NCBI RefSeq assembly: GCF_001625215.2
Contig: NC_030384.2
Coordinates: 29,128,527 to 29,192,526, forward strand
DNA: 64,000 nucleotides
Reading direction: 5' to 3'
Source of the DNA: Daucus carota subsp. sativus
Taxonomy: Eukaryota > Streptophyta > Magnoliopsida > Apiales > Apiaceae
Positions 8,002 to 19,219 of this stretch are shown here, piece after piece (within the stretch, counting starts at the first letter, position 1; every line of letters starts with the position of its first letter). The notes under the pieces are model-generated. The model saw only the letters and a list, made by a program, of their open reading frames with translations. It searched no databases and was not told the DNA's origin. The translations under genes and the position numbers were made by a program.

Positions 8002-11000
8002 ATGCAGGGCACAGGAAGGAAAAGTAAAGTTGTGTGGGTTCTTGATAGTGGGTGTTCAAGACACATGACTGGTGAAAAGTCCCTGCTCACAGATGTGGTG
8101 ATGAGAACCGGCCCAATTGTAATCTTTGGAGATGACAGCAAAGGTTTTACAACGGGATATGGTAAGCTGAAAGTTGGAAATGTCATCATTGAAGATATCT
8201 CTCTGGTGGAAGGACTTAAGCACAATTTACTGAGTATCAGTCAGTTCTGTGACAAAGGATACGACGTAATCTTTCAGAAGGAAGTTTGCTTAATTCAGAA
8301 CCGGAAGAACAAGGATCTTACACTCCGTGGTGTAAGAAAATCAAGTTTGTTTATAGCCGACATAGACTCAGCAAGTAAGGGGGAGGTCAAGTGTTTCTAC
8401 ACCAAGGCCTCTGCTGATGATAGTTGGTTATGGCATCGGAAGCTCTCACACTTGAACTTTAAGACTATGAACTCTTTAGTTAAAAGGGAACTTGTGAGAG
8501 GATTGCCACAGAAGGAATTCTGTCAAGAAGGACTCTGTGATGCATGTGAAAAAGGGAAGTCAAAGAAAGCATCACACAGGAGCAAAGGCATGACTGACAT
8601 TGGTTCACCCCTTCAACTGATTCATATGGATCTGTTTGGACCAGTCAACATTCCTTCTATATCAAGGAAAAGATATGCTCTTGTGATCGTCGATGACTAC
8701 TCAAAATACACATGGGTATTATTCTTACATTCAAAGGATGAAGCAGCACTCGTCATCATTGATCATATCAAGAAGATTGAAAAAGAAGCAGATCTGCCAG
8801 TAAGGGCAATCAGATCAGATAATGGAACAGAATTTCGTAATGCTGTTCTTAATGACTTCTGTACTGATAAGGGCATCTCTCGTCAGTATTCAGCTCCAAG
8901 GACTCCACAACAAAATGGTGTCGTAGAAAGGAAGAACAGAACCTTGATTGAAGCAGCAAGGACTATGATTAGTCAATCAAGACTTCCAATCTATTTCTGG
9001 GCTGAAGCTGTAAGCACTGCTTGCTACACTCAAAATCGTACCCTGATTAACAAAGATTTGGATAAGACTCCTTATGAAGTTATGGCCAACAGAAAACCAT
9101 CACTGAGTTACTTTCATGTGTTTGGTGCAAAATGCTTTGTGTTAAAAGAAGAGCATCTGGGAAAGTTTGATGCCAAAGCTGAAGAAGGCATTTTTCTGGG
9201 TTATTCTTTGGAGTCTAAGGCCTACAGGGTTTATCTGATCAATGACGACAAGCTGATTGAAAGCATCAATGTAAGATTTGATGATACCAAACTCCCAAGT
9301 CTTCAAAAGGAAAATGAATCTGATTCTCTGGAGTTTGAGAATTTAGAAGACATCTACTTAGGAGAAGATGAACCTGAAGCTGATATAAGAGATCCTAATG
9401 CAAATGAAGAGAATGCTGATCCTGAACCATCTGGAGGAAGTATTGGCAACAATACAAATGATCATCATGGTCACAGTGGTCAAAGTGGAGGATCATCAAA
9501 TAGGATATACATCAGCTCAGGGGGAGTAAGTCAAAGTGGATCCACTAGTCATCACACTCAACACAACTATGATTTTGGTGAATCATCAAGATTGAATCTG
9601 CCAAGACAAAGGGTATGGAGTAGAGACCATCCTGTTGAACAAATCATTGGTGATCCAGACACAGGAGTGCAGACTAGAAGAGCAACTCAGAATGAATGCA
9701 ACTTTGCTGGATTCTTGTCTCAGATAGAACCAAAGAAAGTTGAAGAGGCTCTAAGTGATCCAGATTGGGTATCTGCAATGCAGGAAGAACTCAATCAATT
9801 CGAACGGCAGAAAGTTTGGAAGCTAGTGCCAAGACCTAAAGGAAAATCTATAGTTGACACTAGATGGGTTTTTAGAAACAAACTGGATGAAGATGGTATT
9901 GTTACGAGGAATAAGGCAAGACTGGTTGCAAAGGGTTATTCACAACAAGAAGGAATTGATTATGATGAAACCTACGCTCCAGTTGCTAGGCTTGAAGCAA
10001 TCAGGATGTTCTTAGCATTTGCTGCACACTCCAACTTCAAAGTATATCAGATGGATGTGAAAAGTGCATTCCTGAATGGTGATCTGGAAGAGGAAGTCTA
10101 TGTTGAACAACCCCCTGGGTTTGAAGACAAAGAATTTGAAGACTTCGTATACTTTCTCTTCAAAGCACTCTATGGCCTGAAGCAAGCCCCTCGAACCTGG
10201 TATGACACTCTTTCCAAGTTCTTACTTGAAAATGGTTTCACCAGAGGTATCATCGATAAAACTCTTTTCCATAAAAAGCATAAGGATGATATAATTCTTG
10301 TACAAGTATATGTCGATGACATTATATTTGGTTCTACTAATGATCTTTTGTGCGAGAGATTTGCTAAGTTAATGCAGAGCAAGTATGAGATGAGCATGAT
10401 GGGAGAATTGTCCTTCTTCCTAGGACTTCAAGTTATTCAGAAGCCTGACGGTATTTTTATCTGCCAATCTAAATACATCAAGGATCTTCTGAAGAAATAT
10501 GGAATGGAAGAAGCATCTCCTGCCAAAACCCCTATGCCAACTGCTGTCAAACTTGATCAGGACAAATCTGGTAAGTCAGTTGACATCACGAAGTATCGAG
10601 GTATGATTGGCTCTCTCTTATACTTAACTGCTAGTAGACCAGATATCATGTTCGCAACTTGTTTATGTGCTAGATTCCAGGCTGATCCTAAAGAGTCACA
10701 TCTTATAGCTGTTAAGCGTATTTTTAGGTATCTTAAGGGAACCCCCAATCTAGGGATTTGGTACCCTAAAGATACAGGTTTTAATCTGGTTGGCTATACA
10801 GATTCTGACTTTGCAGGATGTAAGATTGATAGGAAAAGTACTTCAGGAAGCTGTCAGTTTCTTGGACGAAGGTTGGTGTCATGGTATAGCAAGAAGCAAC
10901 ACTCCGTGTCTACGTCTACAGCGGAAGCTGAATACATAGCTGCTGGAAGTTGCTGTGCTCAAATCTTGTGGATGAGGAATCAACTACAAGATTATGGACT

Positions 11001-11256
11001 CATGTTGGATAAAATTCCGATTCTGTGTGATAACACGAGTGCCATTGCCATTGCCAACAATCCTGTTCAACACTCCAGGACAAAGCATATTGATATCAGG
11101 TATCATTTCCTTCGCGAGCATGTCATGAATGGAACAGTAGAGTTACACTTCGTACCTACTGATCAACAAATTGCAGACATCTTCACTAAACCACTAGACG
11201 AATCCACTTTCTCTAGACTGGTTGGTGAACTTGGGATGTTAAATATGTCTAATTAA
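8002..11256 (+). CDS. pol: retrotransposon pol: protease, integrase, reverse transcriptase, RNase H
   Basis: 1084 residues. Protease: [10 protein letters not shown] with catalytic D15. GAG-pre-integrase and the HHCC finger lie around WHRKLSHLN and CDACEKGKS. The integrase triad is D210, D273, E309 with the expected 35-residue D-E spacing, then the [16 protein letters not shown] segment. [35 protein letters not shown] and catalytic YVDD at 770-773. RNase [19 protein letters not shown] and the terminal [13 protein letters not shown] block. No stop interrupts it, so it is plausibly functional. The ATG follows directly on an in-frame TGA (7999-8001), so this frame cannot be entered by a frameshift inside gag. 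Confidence 0.95.
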   Translation: MQGTGRKSKVVWVLDSGCSRHMTGEKSLLTDVVMRTGPIVIFGDDSKGFTTGYGKLKVGNVIIEDISLVEGLKHNLLSISQFCDKGYDVIFQKEVCLIQNRKNKDLTLRGVRKSSLFIADIDSASKGEVKCFYTKASADDSWLWHRKLSHLNFKTMNSLVKRELVRGLPQKEFCQEGLCDACEKGKSKKASHRSKGMTDIGSPLQLIHMDLFGPVNIPSISRKRYALVIVDDYSKYTWVLFLHSKDEAALVIIDHIKKIEKEADLPVRAIRSDNGTEFRNAVLNDFCTDKGISRQYSAPRTPQQNGVVERKNRTLIEAARTMISQSRLPIYFWAEAVSTACYTQNRTLINKDLDKTPYEVMANRKPSLSYFHVFGAKCFVLKEEHLGKFDAKAEEGIFLGYSLESKAYRVYLINDDKLIESINVRFDDTKLPSLQKENESDSLEFENLEDIYLGEDEPEADIRDPNANEENADPEPSGGSIGNNTNDHHGHSGQSGGSSNRIYISSGGVSQSGSTSHHTQHNYDFGESSRLNLPRQRVWSRDHPVEQIIGDPDTGVQTRRATQNECNFAGFLSQIEPKKVEEALSDPDWVSAMQEELNQFERQKVWKLVPRPKGKSIVDTRWVFRNKLDEDGIVTRNKARLVAKGYSQQEGIDYDETYAPVARLEAIRMFLAFAAHSNFKVYQMDVKSAFLNGDLEEEVYVEQPPGFEDKEFEDFVYFLFKALYGLKQAPRTWYDTLSKFLLENGFTRGIIDKTLFHKKHKDDIILVQVYVDDIIFGSTNDLLCERFAKLMQSKYEMSMMGELSFFLGLQVIQKPDGIFICQSKYIKDLLKKYGMEEASPAKTPMPTAVKLDQDKSGKSVDITKYRGMIGSLLYLTASRPDIMFATCLCARFQADPKESHLIAVKRIFRYLKGTPNLGIWYPKDTGFNLVGYTDSDFAGCKIDRKSTSGSCQFLGRRLVSWYSKKQHSVSTSTAEAEYIAAGSCCAQILWMRNQLQDYGLMLDKIPILCDNTSAIAIANNPVQHSRTKHIDIRYHFLREHVMNGTVELHFVPTDQQIADIFTKPLDESTFSRLVGELGMLNMSN

Positions 11257-12637
11257 TTAGACAAGAAATAACTGCAATTTGTTCGTAAGTTCACAAGTTT
11301 TAAAATGTACATATTTTCAGGACTTGTGAATTTACAAAGTGCATCCAGTATTTTACATATTTATCTGATAATTAGTTTTAATTATTTGCCATGATTTATA
11401 TGACTTGCATGATTATTAATTGCTAAGTGGTAGATATTTAGAATTAATTTTCTTAAATTACTTAAGTGCTTATATTCAATTAATGAATATTAGTGTTTAT
11501 TTAATTCATATTTTAATTATATTTGATTAATGGATTTGAAGCAATTCAATTTTTCTTTAGTTTTCCATTAATTAGATTTCAATTAAAATAACTGCAGCAT
11601 AATTAATTAAATATTGTTTAACTGAAATTAATTTGGTTAAATATTATTTAAATTAATTGTGATTTTCTATTAATAATCAGATCATTTTGCTTTAATCAAA
11701 ATTCATCTGATTAATTAATAGAAATGGTTTTTGGTTCGACTGGTTCAAGAGTTTTGTTTTGAAAAACTCTTAAGTGTAAACCAAAGTTGCGCCTATACAG
11801 TCATGTGTATAGGGGGCAATTTGGTCTTTTCACTTGTCGCGCCTTCAGTCCTGTGCATACTCATGGACTTGTGACTTATTTCTCTAAGTCACAAGTATAT
11901 ACTGCACTGTATGATCACCCTAGCGCAACATTTGACTTGGTCAAATGTTGCGCCTCGGGCGTGTATGAGTATTTATGTGCATTTGTCGACTTAGAAATTT
12001 CTAAGTCTCCCAAGTTGCGCCTCCACAGTGTTCACTATGGAGGGCAACATGGTCTTTTCATTGTATGCGCCTCTCTACGCATACTGTGTACAGTATAAGG
12101 GGCAACTTGGTAATTAACCAAGTTGCGCCCCATTTGTTTAAATGTATATGTACTGGACTTGTAGAATTTTCGTTTCTTTCATCTCCATATACACGCAGAC
12201 ATACACACATTTTTTTAAACCTTCTCCACTGTTCCAAGAACTCACGGACTCGAGCTTTTTTAAACTCACAAAAACCAGTCGAAACTTTGTCCATTTTGAT
12301 TTCTGAGACTAGATTCGTGATCTCCTTGACGAGCACTTCAGTTTCATATAAACCTTTTTACGATCCATAACCGTTTTTCGTAAAGGTTTTCTTGGACTTT
12401 TCAACTTCTTGGCTTGATTTTAACGTGATTATTGTGTCGAAAATTTGCGAAGCCGATCCCATAAATCTTAGACTTTCGAGAGGAACAACATACTTCAATT
12501 TCATCGAAATCTGAAATTCTTGGAATTAGGGTTTTTCGGAGCGTTATTAATTAATTATTCTCGTAACATAAAGTGAATATTTGTTCGTGTTTATTCGTGA
12601 AACGAAATTTATAATCATTTTTAATTCTAAATTAAAA
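11257..12637. other. spacer between pol and the third ORF
   Basis: AT-rich noncoding stretch (11257-11750) followed by a segment rich in GCGC...GCGCC motifs. It carries a perfect palindrome at 11923-11953. Two short frames at 11787-12098 and 12065-12370 overlap it, but their composition follows the repeats and I do not call them genes. It may hold a splice acceptor or promoter for the third ORF; none can be fixed by eye. Confidence 0.6.
11923..11953. repeat. perfect palindrome before the third ORF
   Basis: Arms GCGCAACATTTGAC and its exact complement around a 3-nt loop TTG, the same design as the LTR palindromes. The stem sequence differs at matching positions in both arms, a compensatory pattern. 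Confidence 0.85.
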
Positions 12638-15600
12638 ATGGCTGCAAATTTTGAGATTCCGAAAACAAATTTCACAATTGTTGAGAATAATAATTTAATT
12701 ACGCAAGCGAATTATCGACGTTGGGTTAGATATATGTCAGAATATTCATTTGCTAGATTTGCTATGACAGAGTCAGTATATCTTAACAAATCTCTTCTAC
12801 GAGATTTCTTGTCTTCTATTTCTGTTGTGAATGCAGGACAGGTACTTGGTATTACTTGTCAAATTCAGGGACGAACACTATCAATTACTGAAAATACCCT
12901 GAACACTGCTCTGCAACTTCCAACAGAGGACTTTGAAGCTGTTCCAGACAGGGCTGAAAGAACAAACTTTTTCTTTGCTATTCACTGCCAGAGGGAGAAT
13001 GGTGATCTTCCAGGAAAGATGTACGTCAAGCATTTACCCAGAGAATGGAATTTCTTCTTTAATTCCATTTCTCATGTATTTGCACCAAAGACTGGAGGGT
13101 TCCATGGAATTACTATCTTCAACCAGGAAATAGGAATTGCAATAGCACAGAACACAAGGATAAATCTGGGACACTTAATCATGGGAGCTTTTCAGGATTC
13201 TCTAAGAAAGAACAGGAATGTACTTCTCTACCCTCGGTTCTTTCAGATTGTTCTGAATCAAATGCTGACTCCTGCTGAGAGAGCTGTCTATCCAAATATA
13301 GACAATGTCATATGCTCCTTCATGACCACAAGGGTGATATCTATGCTGGAGAGTCACCAGAACTACACTAACAATGAGGATGTGGTTCTTCCGGAGGCAA
13401 TGCAAGAATTCTTAAACAACCAGAACTTGCCTCCACCACACATTCAAAATATTGCTGATCCTGTGGTTCAGGAAGAGGAGGCCCCTGAAACACAAGCTGA
13501 AGAAGTCACTGAGTCATCTCATCAAGCTGATATCCCTGAGACTCAAACTTCTCAAATGGAAGAGGAAGTGATAGTGGAAGATGCACAGACATCCTCAGAT
13601 GACAATGCTCAATCTGAAGGAGAGGATTCACTACAAGACAACTCCACTGATTCTGAAGATGAAGTGGATACTCCTGTTCAAACCACTGCAGCTGATGTAA
13701 TGGTGGATGTTGATGAACTTTTCTCTAACACTTACAATCCACTGCTACAGTCAGGTATTCCTTCAGACTCTGACAACTTGTCCTTTGATGCACCTGATTG
13801 GGTTCAGAATCTTTTGGATTCCAATCAGCTTTCACCACCTCTCACAAGTGCCAATGAATTTGAAATCCCCCAAGTTCATAACCAAGGCACCACTTCACAA
13901 ACACTACAAACACCTGAAGCAGAAACTACTCTACCCCTCAGCCAACCACTTATTATTTCTGAGAGAGAGGGAGAAAGTGCCTTCAGTGCACCACACAAGG
14001 AGTCTGTTTCTGAAACTGCAGCTCTGTCTCCTAGTCATGAAAGGAGAATAGAACCTGAGACAACTGCAGATATGTCTATTTCTTCACCACCTCAGCCAAA
14101 TACTATTCCAATGCACAGTGAGGTTGCACACACAGTTGAAGAATTGACGGTTGCGAACACTTTGTCGTCCATGTCAGGGATAGACACTGTTGTTTCTGAT
14201 CCTTTTCAGGGTCAAGTGCCTTCACAGGCTTCTGGGGGAAACTTGGATGAAATGCCACTTTCTACATCCTTGTCTACCCCCCTGGGAGGAACATTCCCAG
14301 ATCCTTCAAAGGACTCTTCACCTCTCGAAGGTGAACGGCAATCTGTTTCTGAGCTCTTCGTATCAGGAAGTGTGCCAGTTATAGAGGACTTGTCACAAAG
14401 TCTCTCGCCGTCAAAGGCAGTTGTGGGAAACCAGGGTGCTTCGCCTGTTCAAGGATCACATCCTTCGAGCCCTGTGTCTACCCACCCTGAGATTCCAACT
14501 CAGGATCCATCAAAGGACTCACCACTTTCAAGTGGTCGGCAACTTGTTTCTTATGACTCAGATTCATCTGACGAGGAAACTGAGGACGAAGGCTTACGAA
14601 CCTTCATTGCACCTTCTGTGACCTCTCTAGAAGAGGCTAAGAAGATTTCTTCTGCAGGTACATCTAAGGATGCTGGAATATCTTTGAGTGAGAGGGAAAC
14701 ACCAACAGAAACTGATATACAGAAACCCTCTAACCAACTGAGTGATCTAGTCTTGAGAGAAATGAGAGAAACACCTGCAGAACGTACTAGTGAGAACCCC
14801 AAATCCCAACCTACAATTGAATCTGCCATTCCAACTGTATCTGTGACAGAATTTGAAGCTCTGAAATTCAAAGTTCAACACTTAGAAGCTGAGAATCTTG
14901 TTCTACGGGAGGAGTTGGTAGAAATCAAATCAACAATGGAACAAAGGTTGGCTGCCCTGGAGGCTAAGTTGCTGGCATCTCAACCTTCCAGAGAGGATTA
15001 CTCAACTGAGGGGGAGAGAGCAGCAGAAAAAGCAAAGGGAAAGAGGGTGATAACAGGGGTGTCTGAAGAACTGATTGATTCTGCTCTTAGGCATCAATTC
15101 AGTTACACTCATGATGAATACATCCCTGAGTTTGTGGATGACAGGGTGATTAGGATGGTTGGTGCTGAGAATGAAGATCTTGAAGAAGGAGAAATCCCAG
15201 ATGCTGAAGTCTTTGCTGATGAACTTGCATATCACAATGACATCTTTCCTGCTGAAGAGTTTGAAATTGCAAATCCACAAGACATTGCTGATGTTGCTAG
15301 GGATTATGCTGAGCAAAGGAAAGCAAGGGAGAAGTTAGAAAACCAAAGACGGATTCGAAGGGAAAGGAGACTTGCCAACTTACATAAAGATGGAGCTGAA
15401 TGGGATGCTGCTAGATCTGTGTTTGACTTTCCAGAGGTCACTCAAGATAATAATGATGACGAAGTAAAAGATATCTTTGACTCCTTCAGGAACAACTACA
15501 AAGATTTACATGATTATCACGAGGTGTTGAATGATATCATTTCTACTGTGTCTGTTGCTGTTCTTCCCAGAAGAGGATGGATGGTTAACATATCATTTGA

Positions 15601-16579
15601 GCTACAAAGAGAAGGCCATGGACTCAAGCATGTGTCAAGTCAGTTTCTCAGAGATCTTTCTTTAACTGAGCTGTTTGTGGTAAGAAACAAGATCATCTCA
15701 ACCGGCAGAAAACATAATGAAATATTCAGAGATATGGTGGAAGAATGGATCACTGATATTGGAGTTGAAATTCATGACAAGCCCTCAGTTATTAAGTACT
15801 TCAAGGATGGTATGATTCAGAGTATTGGACTCACTGATGAAGCACTATCAACATACAATCCTCGTATACTGAAATATCTGGAAGCTCAAGTCAGGGAGAA
15901 GTGCTCAAGGACTAGCAAGGGAAGACTAACTGCTGAACTGCTATATGCCTATCGTCTGAACTTTGCTGCTCTGAGAGACTTAGACTTATCAGCCATCAAT
16001 CGTCAACCACCATATCCACTGCCTCCTCTCAACCCTGAAATTCCTGAAAATCCAAATGCACCTGTTGTTACTTACAATCCTACATCTGTAATATTCAAGA
16101 AGAAGAAAGACTCTGAAGTCACTGCTATACCACTCACAGAGATTGGAAAACTCAATTCCAAAAGAATCACTCGTGCAGTTGCAGCTGTTAAGTGGTCAGT
16201 GGTAAAAGAAGACAAGAGTGTGCTCAAAGATTTGGTTGATCTTCTGGAGATAAGAAAAGCTGTAGAGACTGTCCACAACACTTCTAGAGTTCGTGCTCAT
16301 CCATCAAGGATCATTATGAAAATTGAAGGAATGGAGATGAATGTCACTTTTAAGAAGTTAAAGAAGATGGTTCACCTGCAAACTTTAGAGAAGATGAAGA
16401 AAAATCTAGAGCAACCTCCACCTGAGAATACACTGGAGCAAGTGGCACTGAGTACCATTACAGCAAGGATTGAAGAAATTGAGAACAAGCTTACTCAGAA
16501 GAGAATAGAGGAAGCTGCAAAAAGGAAAGCTGAGCAGAAGCTGCTGAATGCAAGAGCCAAGAAACCAAGGACAGATTAG
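12638..16579 (+). CDS. Sirevirus third ORF, very long, function unknown
   Basis: From the chosen start the product is 1313 residues; an upstream in-frame ATG at 12581 would add 19. I prefer 12638 because the preceding codons are AT-rich and read like leader. The first 250 residues form a compact domain without signal peptide, with phrases such as NYRRWVRYMSEYSFARF and LPREWNFFFNSISHVFAPK, resembling N-terminal domains of plant transposon proteins. A long acidic Ser/Pro/Thr-rich low-complexity region follows, with two partial repeats built on DPSKDSSPLEG / DPSKDSPLSSG. Then come a leucine-zipper-like coiled coil near residues 735-785 and a basic C-terminus ending RAKKPRTD. The position is that of the Sirevirus env-like gene, but I see no signal peptide or membrane span, so an envelope role is not supported. 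Confidence 0.85.
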   Translation: MAANFEIPKTNFTIVENNNLITQANYRRWVRYMSEYSFARFAMTESVYLNKSLLRDFLSSISVVNAGQVLGITCQIQGRTLSITENTLNTALQLPTEDFEAVPDRAERTNFFFAIHCQRENGDLPGKMYVKHLPREWNFFFNSISHVFAPKTGGFHGITIFNQEIGIAIAQNTRINLGHLIMGAFQDSLRKNRNVLLYPRFFQIVLNQMLTPAERAVYPNIDNVICSFMTTRVISMLESHQNYTNNEDVVLPEAMQEFLNNQNLPPPHIQNIADPVVQEEEAPETQAEEVTESSHQADIPETQTSQMEEEVIVEDAQTSSDDNAQSEGEDSLQDNSTDSEDEVDTPVQTTAADVMVDVDELFSNTYNPLLQSGIPSDSDNLSFDAPDWVQNLLDSNQLSPPLTSANEFEIPQVHNQGTTSQTLQTPEAETTLPLSQPLIISEREGESAFSAPHKESVSETAALSPSHERRIEPETTADMSISSPPQPNTIPMHSEVAHTVEELTVANTLSSMSGIDTVVSDPFQGQVPSQASGGNLDEMPLSTSLSTPLGGTFPDPSKDSSPLEGERQSVSELFVSGSVPVIEDLSQSLSPSKAVVGNQGASPVQGSHPSSPVSTHPEIPTQDPSKDSPLSSGRQLVSYDSDSSDEETEDEGLRTFIAPSVTSLEEAKKISSAGTSKDAGISLSERETPTETDIQKPSNQLSDLVLREMRETPAERTSENPKSQPTIESAIPTVSVTEFEALKFKVQHLEAENLVLREELVEIKSTMEQRLAALEAKLLASQPSREDYSTEGERAAEKAKGKRVITGVSEELIDSALRHQFSYTHDEYIPEFVDDRVIRMVGAENEDLEEGEIPDAEVFADELAYHNDIFPAEEFEIANPQDIADVARDYAEQRKAREKLENQRRIRRERRLANLHKDGAEWDAARSVFDFPEVTQDNNDDEVKDIFDSFRNNYKDLHDYHEVLNDIISTVSVAVLPRRGWMVNISFELQREGHGLKHVSSQFLRDLSLTELFVVRNKIISTGRKHNEIFRDMVEEWITDIGVEIHDKPSVIKYFKDGMIQSIGLTDEALSTYNPRILKYLEAQVREKCSRTSKGRLTAELLYAYRLNFAALRDLDLSAINRQPPYPLPPLNPEIPENPNAPVVTYNPTSVIFKKKKDSEVTAIPLTEIGKLNSKRITRAVAAVKWSVVKEDKSVLKDLVDLLEIRKAVETVHNTSRVRAHPSRIIMKIEGMEMNVTFKKLKKMVHLQTLEKMKKNLEQPPPENTLEQVALSTITARIEEIENKLTQKRIEEAAKRKAEQKLLNARAKKPRTD

Positions 16580-16750
16580 TTCAGGCTAGAGGAACAATGG
16601 CTGCTTGTATTTACTTTTGAATTCTGGAAAATGTAAAATATAATCCAGACTGTACTTAGTATTATTTCCTGTTTAAATTAGTATGCTTTTTCATTGTGTC
16701 AGTTGAGTTATCCTCTTAAAGGATTTGCTTGTCGAACTCTAACAATCAAA

Positions 16751-16760
16751 TAGGGGGAGA
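16751..16760 (+). other. polypurine tract
   Basis: The purine run AGGGGGAGA ends just before the 3' LTR start (TGTAAAGC), as expected for plus-strand priming. Confidence 0.85.
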
Positions 16761-16761
16761 T

Positions 16762-18314
16762 TGTAAAGCATAATGTAACGTAAATGTAATTACGATAACT
16801 CAACACAACAAAAGACAGGAAACAATACGTAAGTATTATACAGGAATCTACAGGTTGGAGATTCGATACGAACAGACAAAGACAATCAAGATATCTGAGA
16901 CGAGCATCCGTCCACTGGAAGAAGTTCATTAACATGTTCAAGCCTCAGTGAAGAATAAAGTTCAATATGTTTCTGCTATCAAGATTGCCTGAAGATCAAG
17001 TATCAAAGACCAGAAGATTCCAGTATATTTAATTTGATTATTAATAATCAAATTTATCGAAGCAACATCTAACCCGGAATGACTGATCAAGTATATTATC
17101 AAGCAAAGGATTCAAAGGATTATTTCAGTTCGAGTCGTTCGTGAACCAGACCAGTGCACAGGACGTCAGGACATACGAAAGCATTCAGTGGATTCGATCA
17201 ACGAATTAATTGATCAAGTCAATCGATCTACTCCAGGATTTACTGCCAAAGGAAATCTTCAGCTAAGTATATATATATATATATATATATATTAATTGTG
17301 AATTATGTTGAATTTAAATAATTCAAGTAATTAATTAAACACAATTAATTATATATATATGTATATTTAATTCCTATGCTAAGTGGGAAAACTCCTGAAT
17401 TTGTCTAAGTACTCCACTGTATACAGGAGAAGCACAAATCATGTTTGAAGCGCAAACTTTGACCAAGTCAAAGTTTGCGCCTCGACATCCTTCAACACTT
17501 AGAATATTTCTAAGTACCTCTCTTTATCTACTGTGAAGAAGAAGTGCAACCCAGGTCAAAGCGCAACCTTTGACTTAGTCAAAGTTTGCGACTTTGACCT
17601 CTCTGTGAAGAAGAGCGCAAGTTTGCCAAACTCTTTATTTGGCTAAGTCACAGGCAACACAGTGGAGTCACCAGTAGTGGAGCGCAACCTTTGACCAAGT
17701 CAAAGGTTGCGACTCTCACCCATCTCTCAAGCGCAACTTCATGAAAATGGCTAAGTCCTTCACTGGGAGATCAAGGTGTGCGCAAGGTTTGACTGTATTT
17801 GAGGCGCCATGTTTGACTTATGACATTGGTTATATATATATATACATATGTGAATATGTATATGGAACCTGCGCCACTTCATGCATTCCTGGGAGATAGA
17901 TTTATTTTCATAAATCAAATCCGTCCAGGACGAACTCAAGTCGTCCAGGACGAACTCGTTAACCATGGTTAGTTGTTGGAAAGCCTATAAATAGAGGTTG
18001 ATGTTTTCATTTGAAAACAACTACACACTTTGTAAGTGCACACACTATACACATTCTCGAGAGTTAAATTAGAAGATCGTATTTATCGAGAGTTTGTAAT
18101 AGAGTGATTGTAGTCTCTGCAGCCGACACTTGTGTTGGAATTTGTAGCACCCGAGGATTATTTCTAATACAAAGAATATTCCCCGACTTGCTGGAGTTAT
18201 TTATTTACGATTGATTTAACATGGACTGAAACAGATTATCCGCAATTAAATTAAATCGAAGAAATTGGTACGACGTATTCAACCCCCCCCTTCTACGTCT
18301 GATTGGACCTAACA
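16762..18314 (+). repeat. 3' LTR, full length
   Basis: 1553 bp from TGTAAAG to CCTAACA, bounded by the polypurine tract on the left and resumed Helitron sequence on the right. It contains the TATA box at 17986-17993 and palindromes at 17450-17480, 17561-17590 and 17682-17711. Confidence 0.92.
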
Positions 18315-18497
18315 ATATTCCATAAATAATATGAAACAAAATCAGATTCTGAAACTTGCTTCTAATATACACGAAACTAAAAAAGGTAGTTCTAATTTTG
18401 AATATTTTTCATCCAAATATTCTAAAAAATTAGAAAAATAGAACGGAGCGATGTGAGAGGCGCCACCTACACGCCACTCGCTTCTCCTTTATATAAG

Positions 18498-19215
18498 TAT
18501 ATTGATTGATTGTATCTTATATATCAGATAATTAATTATTATAATAAATTATATAATTATCTTAGTTGTCTGCACAAAAATTTCAATTTCTATTTTACGG
18601 AATATTTTATTTTTAAAGTATATTGCGAAAATTTAATTCAACTCAACCTAAAATTAAAACTTACTCCCTGGGGATGAGTAGTGCATACGACTGCCTACAA
18701 CCATTTTGAGGTTTCCATAAAATATAGTTTCGTGATGTCTTTTTTAAAAAGAAAAAATCTTTTTTAATAAAAATTTAAACATCAAACTTTTATTTAGGGA
18801 TTTTTTTTTTAAAATTATGGAACTATACTATAAAAAAGCCTTAGAAAGCGTGTGTCAAAGAATAACGTATACAATTGAATGAGACAGAGGAGTGCAATTT
18901 ATTTTTATGTACATAATTTAAAGAATGTCATAATATCAAAATAAATATAATATATATTTGTTATTTTTAATATTATAATGATATATTATTCAATTCAATC
19001 TATTTAAATAGTTAAACTGAATAATTGTTAATAAATTATAATACTTGTATGAAATATTATCATTTGATGATTTAACTAATGTGGCACAAATAAATTTTTA
19101 AAAATTTGACTTTTTAAAATTGTAATACAATTTTTTATTTACATGTATATTATCATATTATCGTAGTCATTATAAATTTAAGGGAAATTATGAATGCTAC
19201 CATTGTGTTATTGGC
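18498..19215. other. intergenic, AT-rich, no gene recognised
   Basis: Long A/T runs with a diverged Stowaway-like stretch near 18664-18900 (TACTCCCTGGGG to GAGACAGAGGAG), too degraded to call. No coding signal was seen. Confidence 0.5.
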
Positions 19216-19219
19216 TTCT

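Larger units (their letters stand above)
3997..18314 (+). mobile_element. Sirevirus-type Ty1/copia LTR retrotransposon, nested in a Helitron
   Basis: Order is truncated 5' LTR, PBS, gag, pol (protease, integrase, RT, RNase H), 1.3-kb spacer, long third ORF, polypurine tract, full 3' LTR. Integrase before RT places it in Ty1/copia. A large gag with zinc knuckles, an extra ORF after pol and repeated palindromes fit the Sirevirus lineage. All three ORFs are uninterrupted and the LTRs nearly identical, so the insertion is young. It sits in the minus-strand Helitron: the target ATATTCC is found on both sides (3990-3996 and 18315-18321). The left LTR lacks its first 248 bp. Confidence 0.93.
3032..18497 (-). 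mobile_element. non-autonomous Helitron-like element, split by a retrotransposon
   Basis: The minus strand ends at 3032 with the Helitron signature CTAG followed by T, preceded by a GC-rich block (GCCGCCGCAACGCGCGG) that can form a short hairpin. The other end at about 18497 carries TATATAAAGGAGAAGCGAG and the GGCGCCTCTCACATCGCTCCG block, shared with copies at 21533 and 50765. Removing the retrotransposon (3997-18314) leaves about 1.15 kb, matching the other copies. No Rep/helicase gene is present, so it depends on an autonomous partner. The 5' end does not show a clear TC start, so that border is approximate. Confidence 0.7.
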
